64,000 bases of DNA from Nitrosomonas ureae (GCF_001455205.1 NZ_CP013341.1:1178001-1242000); one strand, 5' to 3'. Positions 38,390 through 48,481 are shown, counted from the stretch's first letter. The notes: a model not told the origin generated them from the letters alone. Made by a program: numbers and translations.

Positions 38390-38454
38390 TTATTGAATCT
38401 AAAATGTAATTAACAGTTTTTCGATAAAACTGGATGGCTATAAAGGATTCTGTC

Positions 38455-38982
38455 ATGGATGAAGATGAACTGTCACTGTTTCTGGCGGCCATGCGTGATG
38501 TGGCGCCATTACCGGCGTCAGATAAAATAGTTAGTAGGGGCATCAAAGTTTCGCCGTTTCCACGTAAAAATAAGAGCGAGGAAAATGCAACATCAGAAAA
38601 TGTGCTAACTGACAATATTGTTGTTGAAATTGAAGCAGGTGATGAATGGTCCTTCGTGCAGCCGGGCATGCCGCATCAGACGTTACGGCGTTTGCGGCGC
38701 GGGTATTGGAGGATTCAGGATGATCTTGATTTACATGGATATACGCGTGATGAGGCGCGGCAGGCATTAAGCGTTTTTCTGGATTTCTGTGCGCAACAAA
38801 AATTTCGATGCGTTCGTGTCATCCATGGTAAGGGGCTGAGTTCTAAAAACCGCGAACCGGTTTTAAAAACGAGAGTCGGAAATTGGCTGATGCAACGTAC
38901 TGATGTATTGGCTTTCTGTCAGGCAAGACCGGAAGATGGCGGCGGCGGGGCTATTCTTATTTTGCTCAAAACCAAAGTATAA
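38455..38982 (+). CDS. Smr (MutS2-related) domain protein
   Basis: 175 residues from the ATG at 38455, chosen because AAAGGA lies correctly upstream; an ATG seven codons earlier lacks one. The C-terminal Smr domain shows DLDLHGYTRDEARQAL, RCVRVIHGKGLSSKN and GGGGAILILLK. Smr domains are endonucleases acting on RNA or DNA junctions. The N-terminal ~80 residues are poorly conserved. Convergent with the DksA-like gene. Confidence 0.9.
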   Translation: MDEDELSLFLAAMRDVAPLPASDKIVSRGIKVSPFPRKNKSEENATSENVLTDNIVVEIEAGDEWSFVQPGMPHQTLRRLRRGYWRIQDDLDLHGYTRDEARQALSVFLDFCAQQKFRCVRVIHGKGLSSKNREPVLKTRVGNWLMQRTDVLAFCQARPEDGGGGAILILLKTKV

Positions 38983-39003
38983 GGCCGGCAAAATACTCTG
39001 CAG

Positions 39004-39375
39004 TTATAACGAGGGACTTGATTCGTGAGGGAAAGCCTTTTCGTATTGAGTCTGGCACTGAATACAACGTTGCGCGGATGGATATACTAATAACCGCTCA
39101 AATCCGACCTCGTTACCACAATCGATACAGTCGCCGAACTCCAGTTCGCTCAGATACTTCATCGACATTTCCAATTCGCGCATTTCATTGATTTGCCGGT
39201 CGACTAATGCTGTATCAATATCATCCGGTATATTGTTGACATACTCTGCTAGCTCAGAATCACTAATATCCTGAGTGTGTGCAAGCTCGTTACGTATTTC
39301 TTTTTGTAGATGTAGATAACGTTTATGTAACGCAGCTTTCAACTGTATTAACTGCTCTTCGGTAAAATTTGCCAT
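39004..39375 (-). CDS. TraR/DksA-family zinc-finger protein
   Basis: 123 residues: a coiled-coil-like helical part (residues 5-80) and a C-terminal four-cysteine zinc finger (CIDCGNEV...CIQCQ). These proteins bind the RNA polymerase secondary channel and modulate initiation with ppGpp. This one is shorter than DksA (about 150) and lacks the usual DxxDxA tip, so it may be a DksA-like paralogue rather than DksA itself. A GGAGG ribosome-binding site precedes the ATG. Confidence 0.88.
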   Translation of the reverse strand: MANFTEEQLIQLKAALHKRYLHLQKEIRNELAHTQDISDSELAEYVNNIPDDIDTALVDRQINEMRELEMSMKYLSELEFGDCIDCGNEVGFERLLVYPSAQRCIQCQTQYEKAFPHESSPSL

Positions 39376-39483
39376 GCTGCCTCCTTTTCCTGTTTTACTT
39401 TATATGTAGTCTGAGATGGAATTTTCAATCTTTGAGAAGAATCAAAAGAGCGCGTAATTCCTTACGATAGTGCGCTATGCTCG

Positions 39484-40017
39484 CTATATTGCTTGTAACT
39501 GTTTCAAATCGGCAATCACTGCGGAGGAATTGTGTGCGGCACTAGCCGACAAATACATGCGTGCAATTTTTCCGTGCGGATCGATTAAAAATGTATTGCG
39601 TCTGGCAAACTTGATAATACCCAGATTAATAAGCGAATAATATCGAGCGGCTGTTTCCGCAGTGGTATCTGCCAATAGCGGAAATTGCAAATGAAATTTT
39701 TGAGCAAATTCTGCATGACTGTTTGTATCATCCACACTCACGCCAATCACTTCGGCACCCAGCTCAGTCAATTGCTGAAGGCTATCACGAAAAGCGCAAG
39801 CCTGCTTAGTGCACCCGGGAGTATCGTCTTTCGGATAAAAATATAATGCCAACCACTTACCCTGAAAGTCTGCCAAAGCATGCATTTTTCCAAATTGATC
39901 CCTCAGTTTGAATTCAGGTGCAGGTTGTCCCAGCTTTAGTACTTTTTTAGTTGTGGAAAAGAACCTGAACATGAAACCCACCGCGATAATCGATAAGATA
40001 ATGGCTAACCATTCCAT
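39484..40017 (-). CDS. bcp: Membrane-anchored thioredoxin-dependent peroxiredoxin (Bcp/PrxQ)
   Basis: 177 residues. Residues 30-177 are a Bcp/PrxQ peroxiredoxin: PGCTKQAC with peroxidatic Cys69 and resolving Cys74, an atypical 2-Cys arrangement. An N-terminal membrane segment (residues 3-20) precedes the enzyme, which ordinary cytoplasmic Bcp (about 155 residues) lacks. The domain therefore probably faces one side of the inner membrane. It reduces H2O2 and organic peroxides using thioredoxin, and trxB lies 1.1 kb away. Confidence 0.9.
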   Translation of the reverse strand: MEWLAIILSIIAVGFMFRFFSTTKKVLKLGQPAPEFKLRDQFGKMHALADFQGKWLALYFYPKDDTPGCTKQACAFRDSLQQLTELGAEVIGVSVDDTNSHAEFAQKFHLQFPLLADTTAETAARYYSLINLGIIKFARRNTFLIDPHGKIARMYLSASAAHNSSAVIADLKQLQAI

Positions 40018-40568
40018 AATACTTTCATCCTCATCCGTTATATGTATGTCATACAGGCCAGGCCGCGCTTATAGCAATGCTATCGCTAATAGTACACGGC
40101 TGACCATCTTTGCTGATATCCATAAAAGCCATAGTGGATGATTATCACTCCTGTCAATATTGTTGTTACCTGGCTTATAGCCATAAGCGAAATGGCAAAC
40201 GCTGATCAGCCGATCAAAATTAAAACACTATTTTTAGAATGACTTGTCAATTGCCTTTACTGCGTAGAAATGATGATTTTGGCAAGACTCCTTATCGATC
40301 ACAACAAGTAGCAATTTAACAATACTAATGCCTAATTCATGACCGAAGAGTAAAATAAAAGTTTCAAAAGAATGTTTGAATGTGAACACCATAAAGAATC
40401 TGATTGAGCAGATTTAGTACGCTGTAGCGGGTAATACCGCCCTCATGCTTCAAGGAAATCGCCTCCTGAGAATGTAAAAATGCTTCATTCCCATTTTTGT
40501 TTCAGAATATCTATGCGTGAACTTCGTCTTATAGTTCAGTTTACTGGAAACCCGGAATTATGCATCAT
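40018..40568. other. 550-base gene-free interval
   Basis: AT-rich and without convincing reading frames. It includes the upstream region of the peroxiredoxin gene (minus strand) and a short palindromic TGATTATCA near 40138. No tRNA or other RNA gene was recognised. Confidence 0.35.
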
Positions 40569-41261
40569 TTAAAGGTGTTCTAGGGGAGCATCTCGAAATT
40601 CTGACAGTCGTGTGTGAATTTCTTTGGCGAGTCGGTCCAATCGCTTAAGAGCGCTAGATGGGCGAGCTGTAATTGGCATATCAAGGTGCTCAAGAATTTG
40701 TTCTAACTTGAGATGCAATACCTCCGGTTTGTCGCCATAGCGATTGTAGAGCACATCGTCGAAGAGCTCTCTTTCATGCAAAAAAATCTTGTAGAGAGCT
40801 TCTGTTTTTACCAATCTAAGCTTAATCTCATCGTCATCTATTTTTCGAGCTACCTGAATCGCATGCAGTGTTTCGCGTGGAGCATCGAAATCAAGGAAGA
40901 TCACGCGAACACGATTCGGATAGTCACGCTTGAGCGCTTGAATTACTTCTAGGTTGTTGCAGATTATGAAATGGTGAAGATTTTCTGCGATGGCAGAATC
41001 AATCTGAGATCGCTGAATTCCATAATGGAAGCCATACGATTGATAAATATAGTCATATTCTGAGGATTCAATGCGATCGACGCAACGGATTTCGATACCG
41101 TCAAACCGACGCGGGGGACGATTGGTTCCCTTGAAATGCAGCGAGTATTGCTCGCCAGATTGCATTAATAGCGCCATCAAAGTGGATTTTCCTGACCCTG
41201 AGGCGCCAAAGATCACAATAACTAAAGACAAGGGAGGCCTCTTCTTGGTAATTAAAGACAT
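40569..41261 (-). CDS. Guanylate-kinase-like P-loop protein
   Basis: 230 residues. The first ~180 resemble the guanylate kinase family: Walker A GASGSGKST (19-27), TNRPPRRFDGIEI (nucleotide-binding region) and YDYIYQSYGFHYGIQRSQID. The C-terminal ~40 residues (SALKRLDRLAKEIHTRLSEF) are helical and not part of Gmk. The housekeeping motifs are only partly kept, so it may be a nucleotide kinase of different specificity, a ribose-bisphosphate kinase (PhnN) relative or a signalling protein. It stands alone, with 270 bases free on its 5' side. Confidence 0.7.
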   Translation of the reverse strand: MSLITKKRPPLSLVIVIFGASGSGKSTLMALLMQSGEQYSLHFKGTNRPPRRFDGIEIRCVDRIESSEYDYIYQSYGFHYGIQRSQIDSAIAENLHHFIICNNLEVIQALKRDYPNRVRVIFLDFDAPRETLHAIQVARKIDDDEIKLRLVKTEALYKIFLHERELFDDVLYNRYGDKPEVLHLKLEQILEHLDMPITARPSSALKRLDRLAKEIHTRLSEFRDAPLEHL

Positions 41262-41532
41262 TATTAACCTAGTTTTTTATAAAAGACATATGACTGATTT
41301 TGAGTTACCTTTCTGCTTGGCAGTATTGAATTACAAGAGAAACTCACAGGTGAGACAATTAGATTGAATAGTGCCACTTATTCGTGATCAAAGAAACTGA
41401 ATTTCGTTTTGACGGACGGCATGATAATCTTTTACTTTACAAGACTCGAATGGTTAAGTTTCTATTTCCTTTAGCTTCATAATATCGATTGAAAGATAAA
41501 ATGAGCCATTACAAACGCTATCATTTCATCCA

Positions 41533-43998
41533 ATGGTGAAACAATTAAAAACCGGATTACTGGTTCTGTTGAGCCTTATTATTTTTGCTGGGGTGGGGCT
41601 TTATGCATTCCGCAATTCCCTGCTGGAAGTGCTCATCAATGAGCAGTTATGCAAACAAGGTTTTCCGTTGCAATCCATTGCGGTTCTCGATATTTCGCTT
41701 AATACCCTCCGTTTGCATGAGCTGAAGGCGGGTAACAACGGCGAATTGCAAGTGGGTAAAATCCTGGTGAACTGGCAGCTCAGTGATCTGCTCGCTGGAA
41801 AACCGGCATTAGTTGAAATTAGCGGTGTGGAAATGATACTTGATCTGAGCGCAAAGCGCTCTGCGCTGGATTCGATGCAACTGGCTACGACGATATCCGG
41901 AAAGGATATTCGCATACCGTGGTTGCCTGTACTTTCACTGGAAGACTCAGTGATACGCCTCCATTCGGTTGCGGGTGATGTCACGATTGCTGTGTCGGGC
42001 AGCATCGTGCACGACCATTCAAATACGCAAGAAATCCGGTTCGATACCATAATCTCTGGTTCGCTGGGTCAGGCGAAGGGAGGGCTGGCAGCGACCCTGG
42101 ATGCGCAGGGAAATATGCAGGGTAAGATTGCTATTTCGCAGGGTAGGCTGAATATTCCCGGAATCAAAATTTCCAGTTTCTCGGGCGAAACCGCTTTTGC
42201 ATTTGCAGCACTGCATTTGCAGCATGTGCAGACTGAATTCGCATTAGCGGGCATTAACCTGCCTGAGCAGAAGTCAGAAAAGCCAGTGCCCGAGCAGATG
42301 GATGAGACGCCAACTGCATTGAGGTTGGGTGATGCAGCCATTGGTCACGCTACCTTAAAAGGAGGCATTTACAGACTATCGGGTTCCTGGAACGGAGAAT
42401 TTGATCTAGGTATCGATGGAGGAGAACTGATTGCCGGGCCTGCAGAAATCCATCAGCTATCGATGGCCTTGCCAATGCAGGTTAAGTTCAATCCAGACGG
42501 TTGGCACATCGGATTACGCAATCCTGGTCAAGTTGCCCTGGGAAAGATCATTACTGGATATCCTCTGCGTTTTCGGGATCCTCCTGGTTTCTCAATTTCC
42601 CAGGCTGATTTGAACGTAACTGGAGGCCCGCATGGATTAGCCCTTAAACATAATATCATTGTGATGCCAGAAAACCTTACCATGCTGGTTAAAAGCGATA
42701 AGTCTGCTGAAATTGAAGTAAACATTCATCCAGGAAAAATTGCTGCGGTGGGAGAAGTGAATGTCAACAGAAACTATCAAGGACAGTTAACTCTCAGTGA
42801 GGCTTCCTTTAATCTGCCGCAATCCGCGATACAGTTTAAGAATATCTCAGCCATTTTATATTTGAATGATAGTGAAATTGGCAATGCTGCTGATTTTTCC
42901 ATCGGCAAATTGCGGCATCTGGCGTCCGAACCTCTGTTTGCAGATCTATCCATCACCGGCGATGTGAGAAATAAAGCCAAGCAGGGAAAATCAACAGAGT
43001 ATGCACTTAGCGTCACAGGTGATGTTGCAGGTTTGCAGTTTCTAAAGATTAAGGGCGCACATGTCCTGGATAGTGGTAGTGGAATGCTCAAAGCGGAGGT
43101 TGTTCCATTAAACTTTTTACCGGGCAGTCTGCAGCCCCGCGTGTTTTCTCCCGTGCTAGCACAGTTGGATAATGTAAGCGGACAGGTCAGTGCGATCGCG
43201 CAATTAAAATGGTCTACAAAAGGTGTACACAGCAGTCGCGGCGCATTGGAGATGCGTAATGTTTCGTTTACGCATGAAACTGCGAAAATAAAGGATCTGA
43301 ATATTGCGCTGAATTTGAACAATTTGCTAACCCCGGGTAGTCTGCCTGGACAGAAAATCACGGTTGAACAGATTGATTTTGGAATTCCATTGGAAAATTT
43401 GCTGATTTCCTATCAGATTCTGGATACAAGTCCTCCTCAAGTTGCGCTTGAGAAAGCACAGTTTTCCATGATGGATGGCATGATATCGGTGGCACCCGTG
43501 ACTATTGATCCCGCGGCTAAATACTCTGACATGTTGATACGGATCAGTAATATCGATCTGGAATCATTCTTTAACCTGATCAAGGTCGATGGTCTTGCAG
43601 GAAGCGGACATTTGGATGGTCAGGTTCCCCTGACAATAGAAGAGGATCAATTAACGATAAAGAGGGGACATCTTGCTGCCAAGGCACCAGGAATTTTGCA
43701 TTTTCAACCCCAAAAAGCTTCACAATGGCTTGCTTCCGCCGGAGAGGAAATGAATTTGTTGCTGCAAGCCATGCAGGATTTCCATTACACTGAGCTATCA
43801 TTGACTCTCGACAAATCGGTCGCACACGATCTGGTAGCCCAGCTTTCTTTGTTGGGGAATAATCCTAAGGTTAAAGAAGGGCAGAACTTTCGTTTGAACA
43901 TTAGGTTGGAAACAGATATAGACAAGATCTTGCAAAAGATTAATTACGGCTACAGTTTATCCCATGAAATTCTGCGCGGTTCGTTCAGATTGCATTAA
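41533..43998 (+). CDS. ydbH: YdbH-family intermembrane lipid-transport protein
   Basis: 821 residues: a short N-terminal membrane anchor (about 8-26) followed by a long beta-rich periplasmic part typical of AsmA-like bridge proteins. Identification rests on the neighbours (ynbE and ydbL directly downstream) and on the C-terminal segment IDGLAGSGHLDGQVPL-type repeats with LAAKAPGILHF. In E. coli YdbH forms a bridge moving phospholipid between the membranes with YnbE and YdbL. Confidence 0.85.
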   Translation: MVKQLKTGLLVLLSLIIFAGVGLYAFRNSLLEVLINEQLCKQGFPLQSIAVLDISLNTLRLHELKAGNNGELQVGKILVNWQLSDLLAGKPALVEISGVEMILDLSAKRSALDSMQLATTISGKDIRIPWLPVLSLEDSVIRLHSVAGDVTIAVSGSIVHDHSNTQEIRFDTIISGSLGQAKGGLAATLDAQGNMQGKIAISQGRLNIPGIKISSFSGETAFAFAALHLQHVQTEFALAGINLPEQKSEKPVPEQMDETPTALRLGDAAIGHATLKGGIYRLSGSWNGEFDLGIDGGELIAGPAEIHQLSMALPMQVKFNPDGWHIGLRNPGQVALGKIITGYPLRFRDPPGFSISQADLNVTGGPHGLALKHNIIVMPENLTMLVKSDKSAEIEVNIHPGKIAAVGEVNVNRNYQGQLTLSEASFNLPQSAIQFKNISAILYLNDSEIGNAADFSIGKLRHLASEPLFADLSITGDVRNKAKQGKSTEYALSVTGDVAGLQFLKIKGAHVLDSGSGMLKAEVVPLNFLPGSLQPRVFSPVLAQLDNVSGQVSAIAQLKWSTKGVHSSRGALEMRNVSFTHETAKIKDLNIALNLNNLLTPGSLPGQKITVEQIDFGIPLENLLISYQILDTSPPQVALEKAQFSMMDGMISVAPVTIDPAAKYSDMLIRISNIDLESFFNLIKVDGLAGSGHLDGQVPLTIEEDQLTIKRGHLAAKAPGILHFQPQKASQWLASAGEEMNLLLQAMQDFHYTELSLTLDKSVAHDLVAQLSLLGNNPKVKEGQNFRLNIRLETDIDKILQKINYGYSLSHEILRGSFRLH

Positions 43999-44065
43999 GT
44001 CAGATGGCGCTAAATTGCAGACATAGAGCGCTGTATGCTCATTATCGGAGAAGAGGAGTGCAATC

Positions 44066-44281
44066 ATGTGTAAAATTGAACGAATGACAAACACTATAAT
44101 AACTTCAGTAATTTTGATTTCGTGCTGCTTGGTGATCGTATCTTGCGCACCGACGGTTAAAGTGGAATCTCCTAAGGAACCGATTACGATAAATCTCAAT
44201 ATCAAACTGGATGCTGATATTCGAGTGAAGCTTGAAGAGGAAGCCAAAAAAGATATAGCCGCCAACCCTGACATCTTCTAA
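44066..44281 (+). CDS. ynbE: YnbE-family small lipoprotein
   Basis: 71 residues with a lipobox (VIVSC, lipidated Cys27) and the family core VESPKEPITINLNIKLDADI. A GAGGAG ribosome-binding site precedes the ATG. In E. coli YnbE multimers link YdbH to the outer membrane. It lies 67 bases after ydbH and just before ydbL. Confidence 0.9.
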   Translation: MCKIERMTNTIITSVILISCCLVIVSCAPTVKVESPKEPITINLNIKLDADIRVKLEEEAKKDIAANPDIF

Positions 44282-44305
44282 TAGCAAATGAGAAAGGAGA
44301 GCATT

Positions 44306-44656
44306 ATGCAGCGTATTTCAAATATGATCTTTAAGAAATCTATGCCAAAAATTTTTGGCGTCATTCTTCCGGTGTTAGCGCTCTATGCAGTTCCGGTGTG
44401 GGCTGACAGTCTTGAAAACCTGCGTGCGTCAGGTGCAATTGGCGAAGCGAGTACGGGTTATGTCATCGCCAGAGAGCCTGGTGTTCAGGTAGAGGCCGAT
44501 GCAATTAATGCTAAGCGTAAAGCAATTTATCAGGAAAAAGCTGCCGCACAAGGCATTGATCCTAATCAGGTAGGAAAAGTATATGCTGAGGAAATTATTC
44601 AGAAAGTCCCAGCGGGAACCTGGATTCAAATTAACGGACAATGGATAAAGAAATAA
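44306..44656 (+). CDS. ydbL: YdbL-family (DUF1318) periplasmic protein
   Basis: 116 residues. The ATG at 44306 (MQRISN) is chosen because AAAGGAG lies 7 bases upstream; the ATG at 44288 would put that site inside the gene. A signal peptide ends VWA-DSL, then the DUF1318 core follows (LRASGAIGEASTGYV, AQGIDPNQVGKVYAEEI, AGTWIQINGQWIKK). YdbL modulates YnbE assembly on YdbH in E. coli. Convergent with the ABC exporter. Confidence 0.9.
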   Translation: MQRISNMIFKKSMPKIFGVILPVLALYAVPVWADSLENLRASGAIGEASTGYVIAREPGVQVEADAINAKRKAIYQEKAAAQGIDPNQVGKVYAEEIIQKVPAGTWIQINGQWIKK

Positions 44657-44682
44657 GTAATTTTTTACTTTATTGCTGCATC

Positions 44683-46392
44683 TTAGGGATTCTGAGGCGT
44701 TTGGGATAATGGTTCTGCCACGCCATTCGAAAGTATAAAAACTCGGTCTGCTGCGTTAATAACCGCGGGTTGATGCGAAACAGCAATAATGGTCAAGCTC
44801 TTGGCCAGTTTCTGTAATGTTTCGCAAATCGTGCGTTCGCTTTCCGGGTCTAATGCACTGGTAGGCTCGTCGAGAATCAAAAAAGACGGGCTATGCGCCA
44901 ATGCTCGCGCAATCGCGACACGTTGCCGCTGCCCTCCGGAAAGTAAGCCACCACGCTCACCGACAACCGTTTGCAGCCCTTCCGGCAATGCGTTAACAAA
45001 ATCCCAGGCACCGGCCTGACGGAGCGCCTGTTCTGCGTCATCAACTGTCAATGAGGGTTCTCCAACCAGGATGTTATTCATCACAGTATCGTGCAATAGG
45101 ATCGTATCTTGCGAGACATAGCCGATCATGTGACGCCATTGGCGCAGATTGATATCATGCAAAGATATAGTGTCAATTCGAACTTCGCCGGATTGCGGCT
45201 CGGTCAATCCGCATAACAAATCCAGCAAAGTACTTTTACCTGCACCGGAGGGTCCCATAACCGCGGTAAATGAGTTGACGGGTATTTCCATATTCAAATC
45301 TTCGAATATGATTTTTTGTCCGTAATTAAATTTCACATGCTGCAAGGCAATGCCTTTCTGCAATGTCGGCTGTATTGTTCCGCTCGATCTCTCCGCCGCG
45401 GCGCGTGCATCTTCAGCTGCTTTACGTAATGCCCAATAAGCACTTTCTTGTGCGGCGAGTTGCTGATGCCTGCGTTGTGTCTTATTCAGTAACCCCAGAA
45501 TACGGGTCAGCAAAAATACCATCAACATGACTTCAGGAAGCGATAATTCCCACACTACCAATGCAATATACAAACCGCTAGCAGTCAGCGCAGCAAGAAT
45601 AGGTTCCTGAAGTGCTGTCAGAGCTGCCCGGTTCATGACTTCCTTACGAGTCGCTTTTTCCAGATGCTGCGTCTGTTCATGTAAAATGGCGTCGGCCACA
45701 TTATCACGCGCCATGGCTTTCAGCGATTTTACCGAACTGAGCACATCAGACAAATAAGTAAGCAGATGGCGTAACAAATGAGTTTGTTTTGTACCCGCCC
45801 GACGGGTTGCACTGACTAGTCGATTCAACGCAATCAATAAAAACAAACCGATGACTAATGAAGCGAGTGTCGCTTCCCATGAGATGAATAGTGCCACAAT
45901 GGCATATACCATCACTTGAATAGCCAACGCCAAAACGTTCACGCTGTGTTCAAAGCCGTTGGCGGCACGATAGGCTTCGGTTGCAATCGAATTTGCAAGA
46001 GATCCGACAGGCTGTCGCAAATAATACGGCCAGCGGCTGGCTAGCAAAGCTTCGATCAAATCCAATCGTAACGCTGTGGCGACATGCGCTACTGTGTAAC
46101 CTACTTGGCGATTCGCCAGCAATAGCACCAATCCCTTGAAAAACATACCGCCCACGATAATAATCAAAATTGCATCCAGCGTAGGCTCAATACCGATATC
46201 CTGTAGCGTTGCTTCCATGAATTTACCGATACCGGAATCACCTGATCCGCCGGAATCGCCAACAGCTATCGATAGTAGTGGCAGCAATGCAGTTAGGCTC
46301 AATCCTTCGGCGATACCTGCAATTAATAGCGCAAACAGAACAAATGCACTGCGCCGGGGAAAAACCATGATATACGTGAATAAAGTACGCAT
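44683..46392 (-). CDS. ABC exporter, fused permease and ATPase
   Basis: 569 residues: a six-helix transmembrane domain (about 10-300) and an ATPase domain with GPSGAGKSTLLDLLCG, the signature LLSGGQRQRVAIARAL and LILDEPTSALD, followed by the H-loop VSHQPAV. Resembles lipid and drug half-transporters that act as homodimers. The substrate cannot be assigned. It lies 50 bases downstream of lolD on the same strand, so it probably shares that operon and may act on envelope lipids. Confidence 0.85.
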   Translation of the reverse strand: MRTLFTYIMVFPRRSAFVLFALLIAGIAEGLSLTALLPLLSIAVGDSGGSGDSGIGKFMEATLQDIGIEPTLDAILIIIVGGMFFKGLVLLLANRQVGYTVAHVATALRLDLIEALLASRWPYYLRQPVGSLANSIATEAYRAANGFEHSVNVLALAIQVMVYAIVALFISWEATLASLVIGLFLLIALNRLVSATRRAGTKQTHLLRHLLTYLSDVLSSVKSLKAMARDNVADAILHEQTQHLEKATRKEVMNRAALTALQEPILAALTASGLYIALVVWELSLPEVMLMVFLLTRILGLLNKTQRRHQQLAAQESAYWALRKAAEDARAAAERSSGTIQPTLQKGIALQHVKFNYGQKIIFEDLNMEIPVNSFTAVMGPSGAGKSTLLDLLCGLTEPQSGEVRIDTISLHDINLRQWRHMIGYVSQDTILLHDTVMNNILVGEPSLTVDDAEQALRQAGAWDFVNALPEGLQTVVGERGGLLSGGQRQRVAIARALAHSPSFLILDEPTSALDPESERTICETLQKLAKSLTIIAVSHQPAVINAADRVFILSNGVAEPLSQTPQNP

Positions 46393-46442
46393 AAACCGGT
46401 TATAAGAAATGATCAGAAGGTAATGATTCGATTACATAAACA

Positions 46443-47132
46443 TCATGCATGGGGTACATCGCATAAAACTCCATCGATCAATTGCTGGATGCGTTGCGCG
46501 CGATTGGCCAGACTTGCATCGTGTGTGACGATAATCATACTGGCATTGATTTTGCGATTCAATTCCAGCATTAAATCAAATACATGCTCAGCTGTTTTGC
46601 GGTCAAGATTTCCTGTGGGTTCATCAGCCAGAATGCAGGCAGGGCGCGTAACCAAAGCACGCGCAACAGCGGCACGCTGGCGCTCACCGCCGGATAATTC
46701 ACCGGGGGTATGGGTCAAGCGATGACTCAGGCCAACCAGCTGTAACATTTCAGCTGCGCGATCATAGGCTTCCTGGTTTGGCAAGCGACGAATCAGCAAC
46801 GGCATGGCTACATTTTCCAAGGCACTGAACTCCATTAGCAAATGATGAAATTGATAGATAAAGCCAAGCGAGCCATTACGTAGCTGGCAGCGTTCTTCTT
46901 CGTTGATCCGGGCGATATCTTGCCCGAGAATCTGAATACTTCCGCTGGTGGGAACATCCAGCCCGCCAAGCACATGCAGCAAAGTACTTTTACCGGAACC
47001 TGATGCGCCGACAATCGCCAACATTTCTCCTTTGGCCAGATCCAGGTCAACACCCTTCAATACCGGAACTGCCAAATCACCTTGCGAAAATTGCTTGACC
47101 AGACTGCGACAAGAAATAACCATTTCATTCAT
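46443..47132 (-). CDS. lolD: Lipoprotein-releasing ABC transporter ATPase
   Basis: 229 residues. ATPase of the LolCDE complex, which detaches outer-membrane lipoproteins from the inner membrane. Walker A GASGSGKSTLLHVLGGLD, the Lol-type FIYQFHHLLMEFSALENVAMPLL, signature LSGGERQRAAVARAL and Walker B CILADEPTGNLD are all present. The start overlaps the end of lolC by 8 bases. Confidence 0.96.
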   Translation of the reverse strand: MNEMVISCRSLVKQFSQGDLAVPVLKGVDLDLAKGEMLAIVGASGSGKSTLLHVLGGLDVPTSGSIQILGQDIARINEEERCQLRNGSLGFIYQFHHLLMEFSALENVAMPLLIRRLPNQEAYDRAAEMLQLVGLSHRLTHTPGELSGGERQRAAVARALVTRPACILADEPTGNLDRKTAEHVFDLMLELNRKINASMIIVTHDASLANRAQRIQQLIDGVLCDVPHA

Positions 47133-48372
47133 AGCGCAATGCCTCTGCCGGATTCACTTTGGATGCGCGGTAGCTGGGGTAGATCGTTGCCAGCAAGCTG
47201 AGAACAAACGAAGTTACGGCAACGGTTGTGATATCCGCCATCTGCGGATCGGTTGGAATTGTACTGATGTAATAAATTTCCCGCGAGAGGAATTGAACAT
47301 TAAACAAACCTTCAATAAACGCAACCACTTCTCCCACATTATAAGCGAGCAGCATGCCACCGGCTACACCAAGGATCGTGCCAAAGACCCCGATAAACGT
47401 ACCCTGAACGATAAATATCTTCATAATGCTGCGCGGATTTGCGCCGAGTGTGCGTAAAATCGCGATGTCAGATTCTTTGTCAGTCACCGCCATCACTAAG
47501 GTGGAAACAATATTGAACGCCGCCACCGCAATAATTAATGCCAGAATTAAAGACAGCATACGCTTCTCGATTTGGATCGCGCGAAAATAATTGGCATGCT
47601 GTCTTGTCCAGTCGCTGATATGACTGTCAATCGTCAACATTGCGGGTAATTCCTGCACGACTTTGGGTGCCTGAAATAGATCCTTGAGCTTCAACCGCAC
47701 GCCGGAGACATCATCGTTTTCCATGCGATATAGTTTTTGCGCATCGAACATGTGAATTAAAATTAATCCGGAATCATATTCAAAATGCCCTACCTCAAAG
47801 ATTCCAACCACAGTAAATTGTTTCAAACGCGGTAGAATGCCAGCAGGTGTGACTTGCCCTTGGGGCGAGATCAGAACAATTTTATCACCGATGAAAGTAC
47901 CCATCGCACGCGCCAATTCCATGCCGATTACGATGCCGAATTCTCCCGGAATCAAATGATTCAAATCGCCACTGACCATCGTTTTCGAGAAATCAGCCAC
48001 TTGATCTTCCATTGCCGGCAGTATGCCACGCACCAAAACGCCTTGTACGACTTGATTATGTGACAGCATGCCCTGCGCACTGACATAGGGTGCGGCGGCT
48101 TCCACTGCCGGGTGCTTGATCGCTTCTTCCGCCGTTTGCTGCCAATGGCTCAAATTACCATGAAAACTACCAATCTGAACATGCGAAGCAACACCCAGAA
48201 TTCGTGTGCGCACTTCTTTCTGGAAACCGTTCATTACTGACATCACAGTAATCAATGCCGTCATTCCCAGCGTAATACCCATCAGAGAGATTAAGGAAAT
48301 AAACGAAATGAAATGATTACGTTTTTTGGCGCGCGTATAGCGCAAGCCAATGAAAAGTTCGTAGGGAGACAC
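47125..48372 (-). CDS. lolC: Lipoprotein-releasing ABC transporter permease (LolC/E)
   Basis: 415 residues with four membrane segments (about 25-45, 270-295, 315-340 and 380-400) around a large periplasmic MacB-PCD-like loop, and a conserved N-terminal FIGLRYTRAKKRNHFISFISL. A single permease is encoded, as in bacteria whose LolF-type protein works as a homodimer. It heads the minus-strand lolC-lolD-ABC exporter operon. Confidence 0.93.
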   Translation of the reverse strand: MSPYELFIGLRYTRAKKRNHFISFISLISLMGITLGMTALITVMSVMNGFQKEVRTRILGVASHVQIGSFHGNLSHWQQTAEEAIKHPAVEAAAPYVSAQGMLSHNQVVQGVLVRGILPAMEDQVADFSKTMVSGDLNHLIPGEFGIVIGMELARAMGTFIGDKIVLISPQGQVTPAGILPRLKQFTVVGIFEVGHFEYDSGLILIHMFDAQKLYRMENDDVSGVRLKLKDLFQAPKVVQELPAMLTIDSHISDWTRQHANYFRAIQIEKRMLSLILALIIAVAAFNIVSTLVMAVTDKESDIAILRTLGANPRSIMKIFIVQGTFIGVFGTILGVAGGMLLAYNVGEVVAFIEGLFNVQFLSREIYYISTIPTDPQMADITTVAVTSFVLSLLATIYPSYRASKVNPAEALRYE

Positions 48373-48481
48373 GAATGATAGTACCCGTAATAAGTTTGAC
48401 TATGAAGTTTGCCACATTTAATACGCAGCTTAACAAAATAATCAGAAGTTGTGATTAGGATTTACACTACAAGCTTTTTCA

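Noticed and set aside
40132..40150. Fur or OxyR site upstream of the peroxiredoxin gene
   Set aside because: Only TGATTATCA is palindromic and the flanks do not fit either consensus; about 120 bases from the start codon.
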